In this document: one piece after another, positions 44,981 through 64,000 of the stretch | Layout: each line of letters begins with the position of its first letter | Position numbering within the stretch: position 1 is the stretch's first letter | Assembly (NCBI GenBank): GCA_963776845.1 | Contig: CAVZOJ010000003.1 | Coordinates: 434,001 to 498,000 of the forward strand | Reading direction: 5' to 3' | Length of the DNA: 64,000 nt | Source: Roseitranquillus sp963776845 | GTDB taxonomy: Bacteria; Pseudomonadota; Alphaproteobacteria; Rhodobacterales; Rhodobacteraceae | Position numbers and translations under genes: made by a program | The notes under the pieces: generated by a model | The model's input: only the letters and a program-made list of their open reading frames with translations | Database searches by the model: none | What the model was told of the DNA's origin: nothing

Positions 44981-45041
44981 ACGGATGGGCTTGCGCCGTT
45001 GCCCCGCGGCGCCTTGCCCCTCGCGAAAGGTGACGACGCGC

Positions 45042-49175
<4,134 letters not shown>

Positions 49176-49222
49176 GGCGCGCCTAGCGCCTCCTCCCCAT
49201 TCCCTGAATTGAAGGACGCAAG

Positions 49223-53455
<4,233 letters not shown>

Positions 53456-53480
53456 TCGCTCCGTTGTTTTGCAAGCGTAA

Positions 53481-53511
53481 GGGGCTCCGGGTGACCGGAG
53501 CTCCTTTTTTT
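53481..53511 (+). terminator. Rho-independent terminator after rpoC
   Basis: A 10-bp stem GGGGCTCCGG / CCGGAGCTCC with a GTGA tetraloop is followed by seven Ts. It is the clearest intrinsic terminator in the window and ends the rplJL-rpoBC unit. Confidence 0.9.
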
Positions 53512-53964
53512 GCGGATGACAGTTTCGTGTCTCTCCGGGCGCGGCGCGGGTAAATCTCCCTGCAAAGTCGGGCGGGCAGCTGACGACAGACAGTCGCTCA
53601 ATACTGTGGTGCTGGAATAGGGCCACAACCGCGTGCGCTTATCCGTGGGAATTGCGCTCCGTTCCGGTCGCCCGCGTCACACGGCGGCGGGGCCGGAAGG
53701 TGCCTGATGACACAGGATGGAGCGCTAAGGTGCTGTTGACACATCTCTCGACTCGGTCTATCTCCCCCGAACTCAGGCGTAAGGGCCTTCTGGGCGCGCG
53801 TCTGGCAGCACGATTGAAGTGGTCAAGATCCGGGTTCAAGCACCCCGATCCTCTGGATACCCACCGTGTCGTCCCCGAGCGAAAGGGGGCCATGCGGTAA
53901 TTGCGTTTTGCCGTGCGGCAGGGCGCTTGAACGGCAGTTGAGACGAGACGGGATAGAGACCGGA
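53512..53964 (+). promoter_or_regulatory. Promoter and leader region of the str operon
   Basis: This 453-nt stretch has no convincing gene. A sigma70-like promoter is visible: TTGACA (53736-53741), a 17-bp spacer, and TATCTC (53759-53764), giving a leader of about 195 nt before rpsL. The open frame 53652-53900 across it is not supported by RBS or composition. Confidence 0.5.
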
Positions 53965-54336
53965 ATGCCAACGATTCAACAGCTGATCCGCAAGCCGCGG
54001 CAGCCCAAAGTGAAGCGCTCCAAGTCGCTGCACCTCGAAGGGTGCCCGCAGAAGCGGGGTGTCTGCACGCGCGTCTACACGACGACGCCGAAGAAGCCGA
54101 ACTCGGCCATGCGGAAGGTCGCAAAAGTGCGCCTGACCAACGGCTACGAGGTCATCAGCTACATCCCCGGCGAGAGCCACAACCTGCAGGAGCACTCCGT
54201 GGTCCTGATCCGCGGTGGCCGGGTGAAGGACCTTCCGGGCGTCCGCTATCACATCCTGCGCGGCGTTCTCGACACTCAGGGTGTCAAGAACCGCAAGCAG
54301 CGCCGTTCGAAGTACGGCGCCAAGCGTCCGAAGTAA
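53965..54336 (+). CDS. rpsL: 30S ribosomal protein S12
   Basis: The 123-residue decoding-centre protein starts MPTIQQLIRKPRQPK; the frame upstream is non-homologous. Lys43 in TTTPKKPNSAMRK and Lys88 in GGRVKDLPGVRYH are wild type with respect to streptomycin resistance. It heads the rpsL-rpsG-fusA-tuf operon. Confidence 0.97.
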   Translation: MPTIQQLIRKPRQPKVKRSKSLHLEGCPQKRGVCTRVYTTTPKKPNSAMRKVAKVRLTNGYEVISYIPGESHNLQEHSVVLIRGGRVKDLPGVRYHILRGVLDTQGVKNRKQRRSKYGAKRPK

Positions 54337-54348
54337 GAGGATAGACAG

Positions 54349-54819
54349 ATGTCCCGCCGTCACGCCGCAGAGAAGCGCGAAGTCCTGCCCGACGCCAAGT
54401 ATGGCGACCGGGTGCTGACGAAGTTCATGAACAACCTGATGTACGACGGCAAGAAATCCGTCGCCGAGTCCATCGTCTACGGGGCGATGGAGCGGGTCGA
54501 GGGGCGCCTAAAGCGTTCGCCGATCGAAGTGTTCATTGAAGCACTCGACAACATAAAGCCGTCGGTCGAGGTTCGCTCGCGCCGGGTCGGTGGTGCGACC
54601 TACCAGGTTCCCGTCGAGGTTCGCCCCGAGCGCCGCGAGGCGTTGGCGATCCGCTGGCTGATCGACAGTTCGCGCAAGCGTAACGAGAACACGATGGAAG
54701 AGCGCCTCGCGGCCGAACTGGTCGACGCGGTCAACGGCCGCGGCACTGCCGTCAAGAAGCGCGAAGATACACACAAGATGGCCGACGCCAACAAGGCGTT
54801 CAGCCACTACCGCTGGTAA
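54349..54819 (+). CDS. rpsG: 30S ribosomal protein S7
   Basis: The 156-residue head protein that nucleates 30S assembly on 16S rRNA. Signatures are MSRRHAAEKREVLPDAKYGD, VGGATYQVPVEVRPERREAL and AFSHYRW at the end. It lies 12 nt after rpsL with AGAGGATAGAC before the ATG. Confidence 0.97.
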   Translation: MSRRHAAEKREVLPDAKYGDRVLTKFMNNLMYDGKKSVAESIVYGAMERVEGRLKRSPIEVFIEALDNIKPSVEVRSRRVGGATYQVPVEVRPERREALAIRWLIDSSRKRNENTMEERLAAELVDAVNGRGTAVKKREDTHKMADANKAFSHYRW

Positions 54820-54845
54820 GAACTCTAGCCTGAGGACCGAACCCA

Positions 54846-56987
<2,142 letters not shown>

Positions 56988-57019
56988 CAGCGACTGGCTG
57001 ACGAGGAAGGAGAGACGAG

Positions 57020-58195
<1,176 letters not shown>

Positions 58196-58215
58196 AGCCA
58201 ACAAACGGGTTCGAC

Positions 58216-58239
58216 GTGGGGCGCCGCTCGGCGCTCCAC
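58216..58239 (+). terminator. Hairpin between tuf and rpsJ
   Basis: A 10-bp stem GTGGGGCGCC / GGCGCTCCAC (one wobble) with a GCTC loop is followed by CTCTCAACC. Without a U-run it is more likely an attenuator or an mRNA boundary between the str and S10 operons than a full terminator. Confidence 0.4.
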
Positions 58240-58273
58240 CTCTCAACCCCAGCCCCGAAAGGCGAAACCGAAC

Positions 58274-58588
58274 ATGGCACTCCAGAGCCAGAACATCCGG
58301 ATCCGGCTGAAGGCCTTCGACTACCGCGTGCTCGACGCCAGCACGCAGGAGATCGTGAACACGGCCAAGCGGACCGGCGCGCAGGTGCGCGGCCCGATCC
58401 CGTTGCCTAACAAGATCGAGAAGTTCACTGTCCTGCGCGGCCCGCACGTGGACAAGAAGAGCCGGGATCAGTTCGAGATTCGGACGCACAAGCGCCTTCT
58501 CGACATTGTGGACCCGACGCCGCAGACGGTCGACGCATTGATGAAGCTCGACCTCGCCGCTGGCGTCGACGTCGAGATCAAGGTCTAA
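58274..58588 (+). CDS. rpsJ: 30S ribosomal protein S10
   Basis: The 104-residue 30S protein, also the NusE transcription factor. Signatures are IRIRLKAFDYRVLDASTQEI, GPIPLPNKIEKFTVLRGPHV and DQFEIRTHKRLLDIV. It is the first gene of the S10 operon and lies 78 nt after tuf. Confidence 0.97.
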   Translation: MALQSQNIRIRLKAFDYRVLDASTQEIVNTAKRTGAQVRGPIPLPNKIEKFTVLRGPHVDKKSRDQFEIRTHKRLLDIVDPTPQTVDALMKLDLAAGVDVEIKV

Positions 58589-58603
58589 GAGGGGGCAGGA
58601 GAG

Positions 58604-59482
58604 ATGCTGCGTTCCGGAGTGATCGCAAAGAAGGTCGGGATGACCCGGCTCTTCTTGGAGGATGGGCGGCAGGTGCCGGTCACGGTGCTGCAGCTCGACG
58701 GGTTGCAGGTAGTAGCTCAGCGGACAGCCGAGCGCGACGGCTACTCGGCTGTGCAACTGGGTGCTGGCGTCGCCAAGCCAAAGCGCGTGTCGAAGGCGAT
58801 GCGCGGCCATTTTGCCGTTTCGAACGTCGCGCCAAAGCGCAAGATGGCCGAGTTCCGCGTTGCGCCAGAGAACCTGATCGATGTCGGCGAAGAGATTACC
58901 GCCGACCATTACTTCGAGGGACAGTTCGTCGACGTCTCGGGGACTTCGATCGGCAAGGGCTTCGCGGGCGCGATGAAGCGGCATAACTTCGCTGGCCTGC
59001 GGGCATCGCACGGCGTATCGATCAGCCACCGCTCGCACGGCTCGACCGGCCAGTGTCAGGACCCGGGCAAGGTCTTCAAGGGCAAAAAGATGGCCGGACA
59101 CATGGGTGCGGCCCGCGTGACGACGCAGAACCTCCAGGTCGTCAGGACCGACGCGGACCGTGGTCTGATCATGGTCAAGGGAGCGGTTCCGGGCTCAAAG
59201 GGCGGCTGGGTAACGATCAAGGACGCGGTCAAGAAACCAACGCCTGAGAACCTCATTTATCCCGCGGCGCTCAGGTCAGCTGCTGACGAGGCGAAGCGCC
59301 TTGCGGAGGAAGCTGCGGCGCAGGCCGCCGCAGAGGAAGAAGCCGCGCGTCAAGAAGCAGAGGCGCAGGCTGCGGCGGAGCAGGAAGCTGCCTTGAAGGA
59401 GGCCGAAGAGGACCTTCAAGCTCAGAAAGATGCGGAGACGCCCGATAACCCGCAACAGGAAGGCGACGACGATGAGAAGTGA
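58604..59482 (+). CDS. rplC: 50S ribosomal protein L3 with long charged C-terminal tail
   Basis: A 292-residue protein. Residues 1 to about 222 are a normal L3 core (RSGVIAKKVGMTRLFLEDGR; GLRASHGVSISHRSHGSTGQ; GKKMAGHMGAARVTTQNLQV). A tail of about 70 residues follows that is almost entirely Ala, Glu and Gln with Lys and Arg (EAKRLAEEAAAQAAAEEEAA and so on), a likely long helix or coiled coil ending in acidic DDDEK. E. coli L3 has 209 residues. Comparable tails occur, as I recall, in other Rhodobacterales. It overlaps rplD. Confidence 0.96.
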   Translation: MLRSGVIAKKVGMTRLFLEDGRQVPVTVLQLDGLQVVAQRTAERDGYSAVQLGAGVAKPKRVSKAMRGHFAVSNVAPKRKMAEFRVAPENLIDVGEEITADHYFEGQFVDVSGTSIGKGFAGAMKRHNFAGLRASHGVSISHRSHGSTGQCQDPGKVFKGKKMAGHMGAARVTTQNLQVVRTDADRGLIMVKGAVPGSKGGWVTIKDAVKKPTPENLIYPAALRSAADEAKRLAEEAAAQAAAEEEAARQEAEAQAAAEQEAALKEAEEDLQAQKDAETPDNPQQEGDDDEK

Positions 59483-60092
59483 CGTCATCAAGCTCGACGC
59501 ATCGAAGGCGGGCGACATTGAGCTGTCGGACGATGTTTTCGGAATCGAACCGCGTGCCGATATCCTGCACCGTGTCGTGCGCTGGCAGCGTGCGAAGGCG
59601 CAGCAGGGCACTCACAAGGTCAAGACCCGGTCCGAGACGAGCTACTCCACCAAGAAGATCTACCGCCAGAAAGGTACGGGTGGCGCGCGCCACGGCGATC
59701 GGAATGCTCCGATCTTTCGCAAGGGCGGGATCTACAAGGGTCCGACCCCGCGCAGCCACGCGCACGATCTTCCCAAGAAGTTCCGCAAGCTCGGTCTAAA
59801 GCACGCACTGAGCTCAAAGGCGCAGTCGGGCAATCTCGTCGTGCTGGAGAGCTGCGCGATGGACGATGCGAAGACGAAGGTCCTTGCCAAGGCAGCCAAG
59901 GACCTTGGCTGGAAGCGTGTCCTCGTCATCGACGGCGCGGAGGTCGATCAAAACTTCGCCCGCGCCGCGGCCAACCTTGCCGACGTGGACGTGCTGCCGT
60001 CGATCGGCGCCAACGTCTACGACATCCTGAGGCGAGACACTCTGGTCATCACCAAGGCCGGTGTCGAAGCGCTGGAGGCTCGACTGAAATGA
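59472..60092 (+). CDS. rplD: 50S ribosomal protein L4
   Basis: A 206-residue protein starting MRSDVIKLDASKAGDIELSD at ATG 59472, inside the rplC end. rRNA-binding loop: SYSTKKIYRQKGTGGARHGD. C-terminal part: LGWKRVLVIDGAEVDQNFAR, ILRRDTLVITKAGVEALEAR. In E. coli L4 represses the S10 operon at its leader; no such leader was identified here. It overlaps rplW by four bases. Confidence 0.96.
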   Translation: MRSDVIKLDASKAGDIELSDDVFGIEPRADILHRVVRWQRAKAQQGTHKVKTRSETSYSTKKIYRQKGTGGARHGDRNAPIFRKGGIYKGPTPRSHAHDLPKKFRKLGLKHALSSKAQSGNLVVLESCAMDDAKTKVLAKAAKDLGWKRVLVIDGAEVDQNFARAAANLADVDVLPSIGANVYDILRRDTLVITKAGVEALEARLK

Positions 60093-60385
60093 GCGCGAAG
60101 CCAGAGCACTACGACGTCATCAAGCGCCCGGTCATCACCGAGAAGGCGACCTTGGCCAGCGAAGCGAACGCCGTTGTTTTTGAAGTGTCCAAGGACGCCG
60201 CCAAGCCCCAGATAAAACAAGCTATCGAGGCTCTGTTCGGCGTAAAGGTAAAGGCCGTGAACACTGCGATCACCAAGGGCAAGCAGAAGCGCTTCCGCGG
60301 CATTCGTGGTCGGCGCAGCGACGTCAAGAAGGCGTATGTGACGCTGGAAGACGGTAGCACGATCGATGTGACGACCGGCCTCTGA
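60089..60385 (+). CDS. rplW: 50S ribosomal protein L23
   Basis: A 98-residue protein at the peptide exit, docking site for trigger factor and SRP. Signatures are HYDVIKRPVITEKATLAS, VKVKAVNTAITKGKQKRFRG and RSDVKKAYVTLEDG. A GGACC/GGTCC hairpin lies in the 59-nt gap before rplB. Confidence 0.96.
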   Translation: MSAKPEHYDVIKRPVITEKATLASEANAVVFEVSKDAAKPQIKQAIEALFGVKVKAVNTAITKGKQKRFRGIRGRRSDVKKAYVTLEDGSTIDVTTGL

Positions 60386-60444
60386 AGGCCGCCGAAGACT
60401 AACCGGACCTCTCGCGGGTCCAAGGCAGACGGAAGACAGAAAGC

Positions 60445-61287
60445 ATGGCACTTAAGTCGTACAAACCGACGACGCCTGGCCAGCGCGGGCTGGTTCTGAT
60501 CGACCGTTCGGAGCTTTGGAAAGGTCGCCCGGTCAAGTCCCTCACCGAGGGGTTGGCCAAGAAGGCGGGCCGGAACAATACCGGACGGATCACGATGCGC
60601 CGCCGCGGCGGTGGGGCAAAGCGTCTTTACCGCATCGTGGACTTCAAGCGCAGCAAGTGGGACGTTTCGGCGGTGGTCGTGCGGGTCGAATACGACCCGA
60701 ACCGCTCCGCGTTCATAGCGCTGATTCAGTACGAGGATGGCGAGCAGAGCTACATCCTCGCTCCTCAGCGTCTCGGGGTTGGCGACAAGGTCGTGGCAGG
60801 CGAGCGGGTCGACGTGAAGCCGGGTAACGCAATGCAATTCCAGGGCATGCCGATCGGTACGATTGTCCACAATGTCGAGATGAAACCCGGCAAGGGTGGC
60901 CAGATCGCGCGCGCAGCCGGCACGTATGCGCAGTTCGTCGGCCGCGATGGCGGATATGCGCAAATCAGGCTGAGTTCTGGCGAGTTGCGCATGGTCCGGC
61001 AGGAGTGCATGGCGACGATCGGCGCCGTGTCGAACCCTGACAACTCGAACCAGAATCTCGGCAAGGCGGGACGCAACCGACACCTCGGCAAGCGGCCGAG
61101 CGTCCGCGGCGTCGTGATGAACCCGATCGATCACCCGCATGGCGGTGGTGAGGGACGGACCTCTGGTGGGCGTCACCCGGTGACGCCGTGGGGCAAGCCG
61201 ACCAAGGGTGCGCGTACCCGAGATAGGAACAAGGCGTCGTCGAAGCTGATCCTTCGCTCGCGTCACGCACGGAAGAAGAGGCGCTAA
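60445..61287 (+). CDS. rplB: 50S ribosomal protein L2
   Basis: A 280-residue protein near the peptidyl-transferase centre. Signatures are KSYKPTTPGQRGLVLIDRSE, NNTGRITMRRRGGGAKRLYR, and the conserved GVVMNPIDHPHGGGEGRTSG containing the functional His. It ends in a basic RSRHARKKRR tail, three bases before rpsS. Confidence 0.97.
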   Translation: MALKSYKPTTPGQRGLVLIDRSELWKGRPVKSLTEGLAKKAGRNNTGRITMRRRGGGAKRLYRIVDFKRSKWDVSAVVVRVEYDPNRSAFIALIQYEDGEQSYILAPQRLGVGDKVVAGERVDVKPGNAMQFQGMPIGTIVHNVEMKPGKGGQIARAAGTYAQFVGRDGGYAQIRLSSGELRMVRQECMATIGAVSNPDNSNQNLGKAGRNRHLGKRPSVRGVVMNPIDHPHGGGEGRTSGGRHPVTPWGKPTKGARTRDRNKASSKLILRSRHARKKRR

Positions 61288-61290
61288 CCG

Positions 61291-61569
61291 ATGACACGTT
61301 CAGTCTGGAAAGGCCCGTTCGTCGACAGCTACGTGCTGAAGAAGGCGGAGAAGTCCCGCGAGTCCGGTCGCAACGAGGTCATCAAGATCTGGTCGCGCCG
61401 CTCGACCATCCTGCCGCAGTTCGTCGGCCTTACGTTCGGCGTCTACAACGGCCACAAGCACATCCCGGTGAACGTCACCGAGGACATGATCGGCCAGAAG
61501 TTCGGCGAGTACTCCCCGACGCGGACCTACTACGGCCACGCCGCCGACAAGAAAGCGAAGCGGAGGTAA
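61291..61569 (+). CDS. rpsS: 30S ribosomal protein S19
   Basis: A 92-residue head protein. Signatures are TRSVWKGPFVDSYVLKKAEK, RRSTILPQFVGLTFGVYNGH, GEYSPTRTYYGHAADKKAK. Spaced by a few bases from both neighbours in the S10 operon. Confidence 0.97.
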   Translation: MTRSVWKGPFVDSYVLKKAEKSRESGRNEVIKIWSRRSTILPQFVGLTFGVYNGHKHIPVNVTEDMIGQKFGEYSPTRTYYGHAADKKAKRR

Positions 61570-61573
61570 GGCG

Positions 61574-61954
61574 ATGGGCAAGCAGAAAAACCCCAGCCGC
61601 ACGGCCGAGAATGAGGCGATGGCGAAGACGCGGATGCTGCGTACCAGCCCGCAGAAGCTGAACCTCGTCGCTGCGTTGATCCGCGGCAAGAAAGTCGACA
61701 AGGCGCTGAGCGATCTGGCCTTTTCGAAGCGTCGGATTTCCGAGGACGTCAAGAAGTGCCTCCAGTCGGCCATTGCGAATGCCGAGAACAACCACAACCT
61801 TGATGTCGACGAACTCGTCGTTGCCGAAGCCTATGTCGGCAAGAACCTCGTCATGAAGCGTGGACGTCCCCGGGCGCGTGGGCGCTTCGGTCGGATCGTA
61901 AAGCCGTTTTCAGAACTCACCATCAAGGTCCGCCAGATCGAGGAGCAAGCGTAA
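61574..61954 (+). CDS. rplV: 50S ribosomal protein L22
   Basis: A 126-residue exit-tunnel protein. Signatures are TSPQKLNLVAALIRGKKVDK, SAIANAENNHNLDVDELVVA and the tunnel loop MKRGRPRARGRFGRI. The macrolide-relevant loop is intact. The stop codon overlaps the rpsC start. Confidence 0.97.
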   Translation: MGKQKNPSRTAENEAMAKTRMLRTSPQKLNLVAALIRGKKVDKALSDLAFSKRRISEDVKKCLQSAIANAENNHNLDVDELVVAEAYVGKNLVMKRGRPRARGRFGRIVKPFSELTIKVRQIEEQA

Positions 61955-62655
61955 TGGGTCAGAAGGTAAACCCGATCGGCATGCGCCTCCAGGTCAATCG
62001 GACCTGGGACAGTCGTTGGTTCGCCAATACCAAGGAGTATGGCGACCTTCTGCTCGAGGACGTCAAGATCCGCGAGTTCATCAAGAAGGAATGTAAGCAG
62101 GCCGGCATCAGCCGTATCATCATAGAGCGTCCACACCGCAAGTGTCGGGTGACGATCCATACGGCCCGCCCAGGCGTGATTATCGGTAAAAAGGGCGCCG
62201 ATATCGAGGTGCTTCGCAAGAAGCTCTCGCAGATGACGGCCAGCGAGCTGCACTTGAACATCGTTGAAGTCCGCAAGCCGGAGCTCGATGCGCAACTCGT
62301 GGCCGAATCCATTGCCCAGCAACTTGAGCGCAGGGTCTCCTTCCGTCGCGCGATGAAACGATCTGTTCAGAACGCGATGCGCATGGGCGCGCTGGGCATT
62401 CGCGTGAACGTGGCGGGCCGTCTCGGCGGCGCCGAAATCGCCCGGACCGAATGGTACCGTGAAGGGCGCGTGCCGCTCCACACGCTGCGTGCCGATATCG
62501 ACTACGCCCTTGCGGAGGCGCAGACGCCCTACGGGATCATCGGGATCAAGGTCTGGATCTTCCGGGGCGAGATCCTCGAGCACGATCCTTCGGCGCGCGA
62601 CCGTCGCCAACAGGAGCTTCAGGAAGGTCCCGCCTCGCGCGGCGGCCGGAGGTAA
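61954..62655 (+). CDS. rpsC: 30S ribosomal protein S3
   Basis: A 233-residue protein at the mRNA entry channel. KH domain with RPGVIIGKKGADIEVLRKKL; C-terminal domain with RRAMKRSVQNAMRMGALGIR and GGAEIARTEWYREGRVPLHT. Starts GQKVNPIGMRLQVNRTWDSR, as usual. Confidence 0.97.
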   Translation: MGQKVNPIGMRLQVNRTWDSRWFANTKEYGDLLLEDVKIREFIKKECKQAGISRIIIERPHRKCRVTIHTARPGVIIGKKGADIEVLRKKLSQMTASELHLNIVEVRKPELDAQLVAESIAQQLERRVSFRRAMKRSVQNAMRMGALGIRVNVAGRLGGAEIARTEWYREGRVPLHTLRADIDYALAEAQTPYGIIGIKVWIFRGEILEHDPSARDRRQQELQEGPASRGGRR

Positions 62656-62661
62656 CGACAA

Positions 62662-63075
62662 ATGCTGCAACCTAAACGGACGAAGTTCCGCAAACAGCAC
62701 AAGGGCCGCATCCACGGCGAAGCCAAGGGCGGCACCGAGCTCGCCTTCGGCACCTTCGGCCTGAAAGCAGCGCAGCCGGAGCGCATTACAGCGCGCCAGA
62801 TCGAGGCGGCGCGTCGCGCGATGACGCGCCACATGAAACGCCAAGGTCGCGTCTGGATCCGCATATTTCCGGACACGCCGGTGACGTCGAAGCCGACAGA
62901 GGTCCGGATGGGCAAGGGCAAGGGCTCCGTCGATTTCTGGGCCGCCAAGGTCAAGCCTGGCCGTATCATGTTCGAGATTGACGGCGTTGGCGAATTTGTG
63001 GCAAGGGAGGCGCTCCGCCTCGCAGCGATGAAGCTTCCGGTTAAGACGCGAACGGTCGTGCGCGAGGACTGGTAA
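62662..63075 (+). CDS. rplP: 50S ribosomal protein L16
   Basis: A 137-residue protein at the A-site finger. Signatures are MLQPKRTKFRKQHKGRIHGE, RITARQIEAARRAMTRHMKR, PTEVRMGKGKGSVDFWAAKV. It is followed by a 93-nt gap with a hairpin before rpmC. Confidence 0.97.
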   Translation: MLQPKRTKFRKQHKGRIHGEAKGGTELAFGTFGLKAAQPERITARQIEAARRAMTRHMKRQGRVWIRIFPDTPVTSKPTEVRMGKGKGSVDFWAAKVKPGRIMFEIDGVGEFVAREALRLAAMKLPVKTRTVVREDW

Positions 63076-63085
63076 GGAATTTGTG

Positions 63086-63112
63086 CCGCGCCCGTGGTTT
63101 GCCCGGGCGCGG
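63086..63112 (+). other. Hairpin between rplP and rpmC
   Basis: A 9-bp stem CCGCGCCCG / CGGGCGCGG around a 9-nt loop lies inside the S10 operon, with no U-run. It may stabilise or mark processing of the transcript; it is not a convincing terminator. Confidence 0.35.
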
Positions 63113-63168
63113 TGTCCGTTGGAAAAGCGCCAGGCGTGCCTGGTGACTTCTGAAGGAGAGACACGGAG

Positions 63169-63375
63169 ATGGACGCCAAAGAACTGAGAGACCAGACGCC
63201 GGACCAGCTCCGCGATCGTTTGACCGGCCTCAAGAAGGAATCCTTCAACTTACAATTCCAGCAGGCGACAAATCAGCTCGAGAACACTGCACGTATGCGC
63301 AAGGTCCGCCGCGAGACCGCGCGCGTCATGACCATTCTAAATGAAAAGGCCGCTACGGCCGCGAAAGAGGCCTAA
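63169..63375 (+). CDS. rpmC: 50S ribosomal protein L29
   Basis: A 68-residue two-helix protein at the exit tunnel. Signatures are MDAKELRDQTPDQLRDRLTG, LKKESFNLQFQQATNQLENT, ARMRKVRRETARVMTILNEK. The GAAGGAGAGACACGGAG segment provides the RBS. Confidence 0.95.
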   Translation: MDAKELRDQTPDQLRDRLTGLKKESFNLQFQQATNQLENTARMRKVRRETARVMTILNEKAATAAKEA

Positions 63376-63380
63376 GCAAT

Positions 63381-63614
63381 ATGCCCAAGCGTATTCTGCA
63401 AGGTATCGTGACGAGCGACAAGAATGACCAGACGGTGACCGTCGTGGTTGAGCGTCGTTACAAGCACTCGCTGCTGCACAAGACGGTGCGATCGACCAAA
63501 AAGTACCGCGCCCACGACCCCAAGAATGAGTCGAAGCTCGGCGACATCGTCCGCATTCAGGAATGCGCGCCGGTCTCGAAATCGAAACGCTGGGAGGTCG
63601 TGGCGCAGGCCTGA
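63381..63614 (+). CDS. rpsQ: 30S ribosomal protein S17
   Basis: A 77-residue early-assembly protein. Signatures are MPKRILQGIVTSDKNDQTVT, VVVERRYKHSLLHKTVR, and LGDIVRIQECAPVSKSKRWE. It is five bases after rpmC. Confidence 0.96.
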   Translation: MPKRILQGIVTSDKNDQTVTVVVERRYKHSLLHKTVRSTKKYRAHDPKNESKLGDIVRIQECAPVSKSKRWEVVAQA

Positions 63615-63636
63615 CTTTCCGGTGCAAACGAAACCC

Positions 63637-63652
63637 TGAGGGCATGCCCTCA
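63637..63652 (+). other. Perfect palindrome between rpsQ and rplN
   Basis: TGAGGGCATGCCCTCA is a perfect 16-nt inverted repeat, 23 nt after the rpsQ stop, in a 57-nt gap. As RNA it could form a short hairpin; it may be chance or a processing signal. Confidence 0.3.
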
Positions 63653-63671
63653 AAGGTCGGGAGACACCTAA

Positions 63672-64000
63672 ATGATCCAGATGCAGACGAATTTGGATGT
63701 CGCTGACAATTCCGGTGCACGCCGGGTTCAGTGCATCAAGGTCCTCGGCGGGTCCAAGCGCAAGTATGCTTCTGTTGGCGACATCATCGTTGTCAGCGTC
63801 AAGGAGGCGATTCCGCGGGGCCGCGTGAAGAAGGGCGACGTCCGTAAGGCCGTGGTTGTGCGCACCGCAAAGGAAGTGAGGCGTGAGGACGGCACCGCGA
63901 TCCGCTTCGACCGGAACGCCGCTGTCATCCTAAACAACCAGAACGAGCCCGTCGGAACCCGCATCTTCGGTCCGGTAGTGCGCGAACTCCGCGCGAAGAA
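63672..64000 (+). CDS. rplN: 50S ribosomal protein L14, cut by window end
   Basis: It begins at ATG 63672 (MIQMQTNLDVADNSGARRVQ) with GGGAGACACC upstream. It continues KVLGGSKRKYASVGDIIVVS, EAIPRGRVKKGDVRKAVVVR, and VGTRIFGPVVRELRAKK at the edge. About 109 codons are visible of an expected 122, so only the last part of the gene is missing. Confidence 0.96.
   Translation, partial: MIQMQTNLDVADNSGARRVQCIKVLGGSKRKYASVGDIIVVSVKEAIPRGRVKKGDVRKAVVVRTAKEVRREDGTAIRFDRNAAVILNNQNEPVGTRIFGPVVRELRAK

Noticed and set aside
53652..53900. 82-codon frame in the rpsL upstream region
   Set aside because: No RBS or family is present, and a sigma70-like promoter for the str operon lies within it.

Overview
The window is high-GC alphaproteobacterial chromosome and most resembles Rhodobacterales (Rhodobacteraceae). 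The evidence is the leuC / DUF308 / leuD / endonuclease-exonuclease-phosphatase / leuB gene order, a sqdBDC sulfolipid operon, a ribosomal protein L3 with a long Ala/Glu-rich tail, two almost identical tuf genes, and the tRNA-Trp, secE-nusG-rplKA-rplJL-rpoBC, rpsLG-fusA-tuf and S10 gene series. The genus cannot be read from the sequence.

Region 1 (1-11.1 kb) is an accessory, decaying segment. It holds the tail of an IS91-type transposase, a frameshifted IS110-family element, an intact catalase, a much-mutated MobV/Pre-type relaxase relic, an exported metallophosphoesterase, a frameshifted unknown gene, a three-domain DedA-PAP2-LssY membrane protein, and the wreck of a PepSY / response regulator / histidine kinase operon. 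It stops at the 3' side of a tRNA-Pro(CGG) gene, which suggests an island boundary.

Region 2 (11.1-30.5 kb) is conserved chromosome. It carries a DMT transporter, leuB, leuD and leuC (leucine synthesis) with two interleaved genes, a SOUL protein, a 50-residue small protein, an MscS channel, a Rho-N-type small protein, a formate/nitrite-type transporter, tamA-tamB (outer-membrane assembly), a PduO cobalamin adenosyltransferase, a twin-helix protein, an SDR enzyme and an SH3 protein. Several of these genes carry what looks like one extra nucleotide each, and several lack a normal start codon. This points to recent decay or to errors in the consensus sequence.

Region 3 (30.6-41.5 kb) has parC, a lipoprotein, the first tuf, a ZntB-type transporter, tRNA-Trp, a histidine kinase / Crp-Fnr regulator / DUF6894 cluster on the minus strand, and the sqdB-sqdD-sqdC operon, which makes the phosphorus-free lipid sulfoquinovosyl diacylglycerol. 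This block separates tRNA-Trp from secE.

Region 4 (41.5-64 kb) is the core transcription and translation cluster: secE-nusG, rplK-rplA, rplJ-rplL behind a structured leader, rpoB-rpoC with a strong terminator, then rpsL-rpsG-fusA-tuf and the S10 operon as far as rplN, which the window cuts. All of these genes read intact.

The most unusual unexplained signal is a pair of matching intergenic elements built from four GTAC half-sites with identical spacing (0, +10, +32, +42). One lies just upstream of leuC and the other just downstream of tRNA-Trp.
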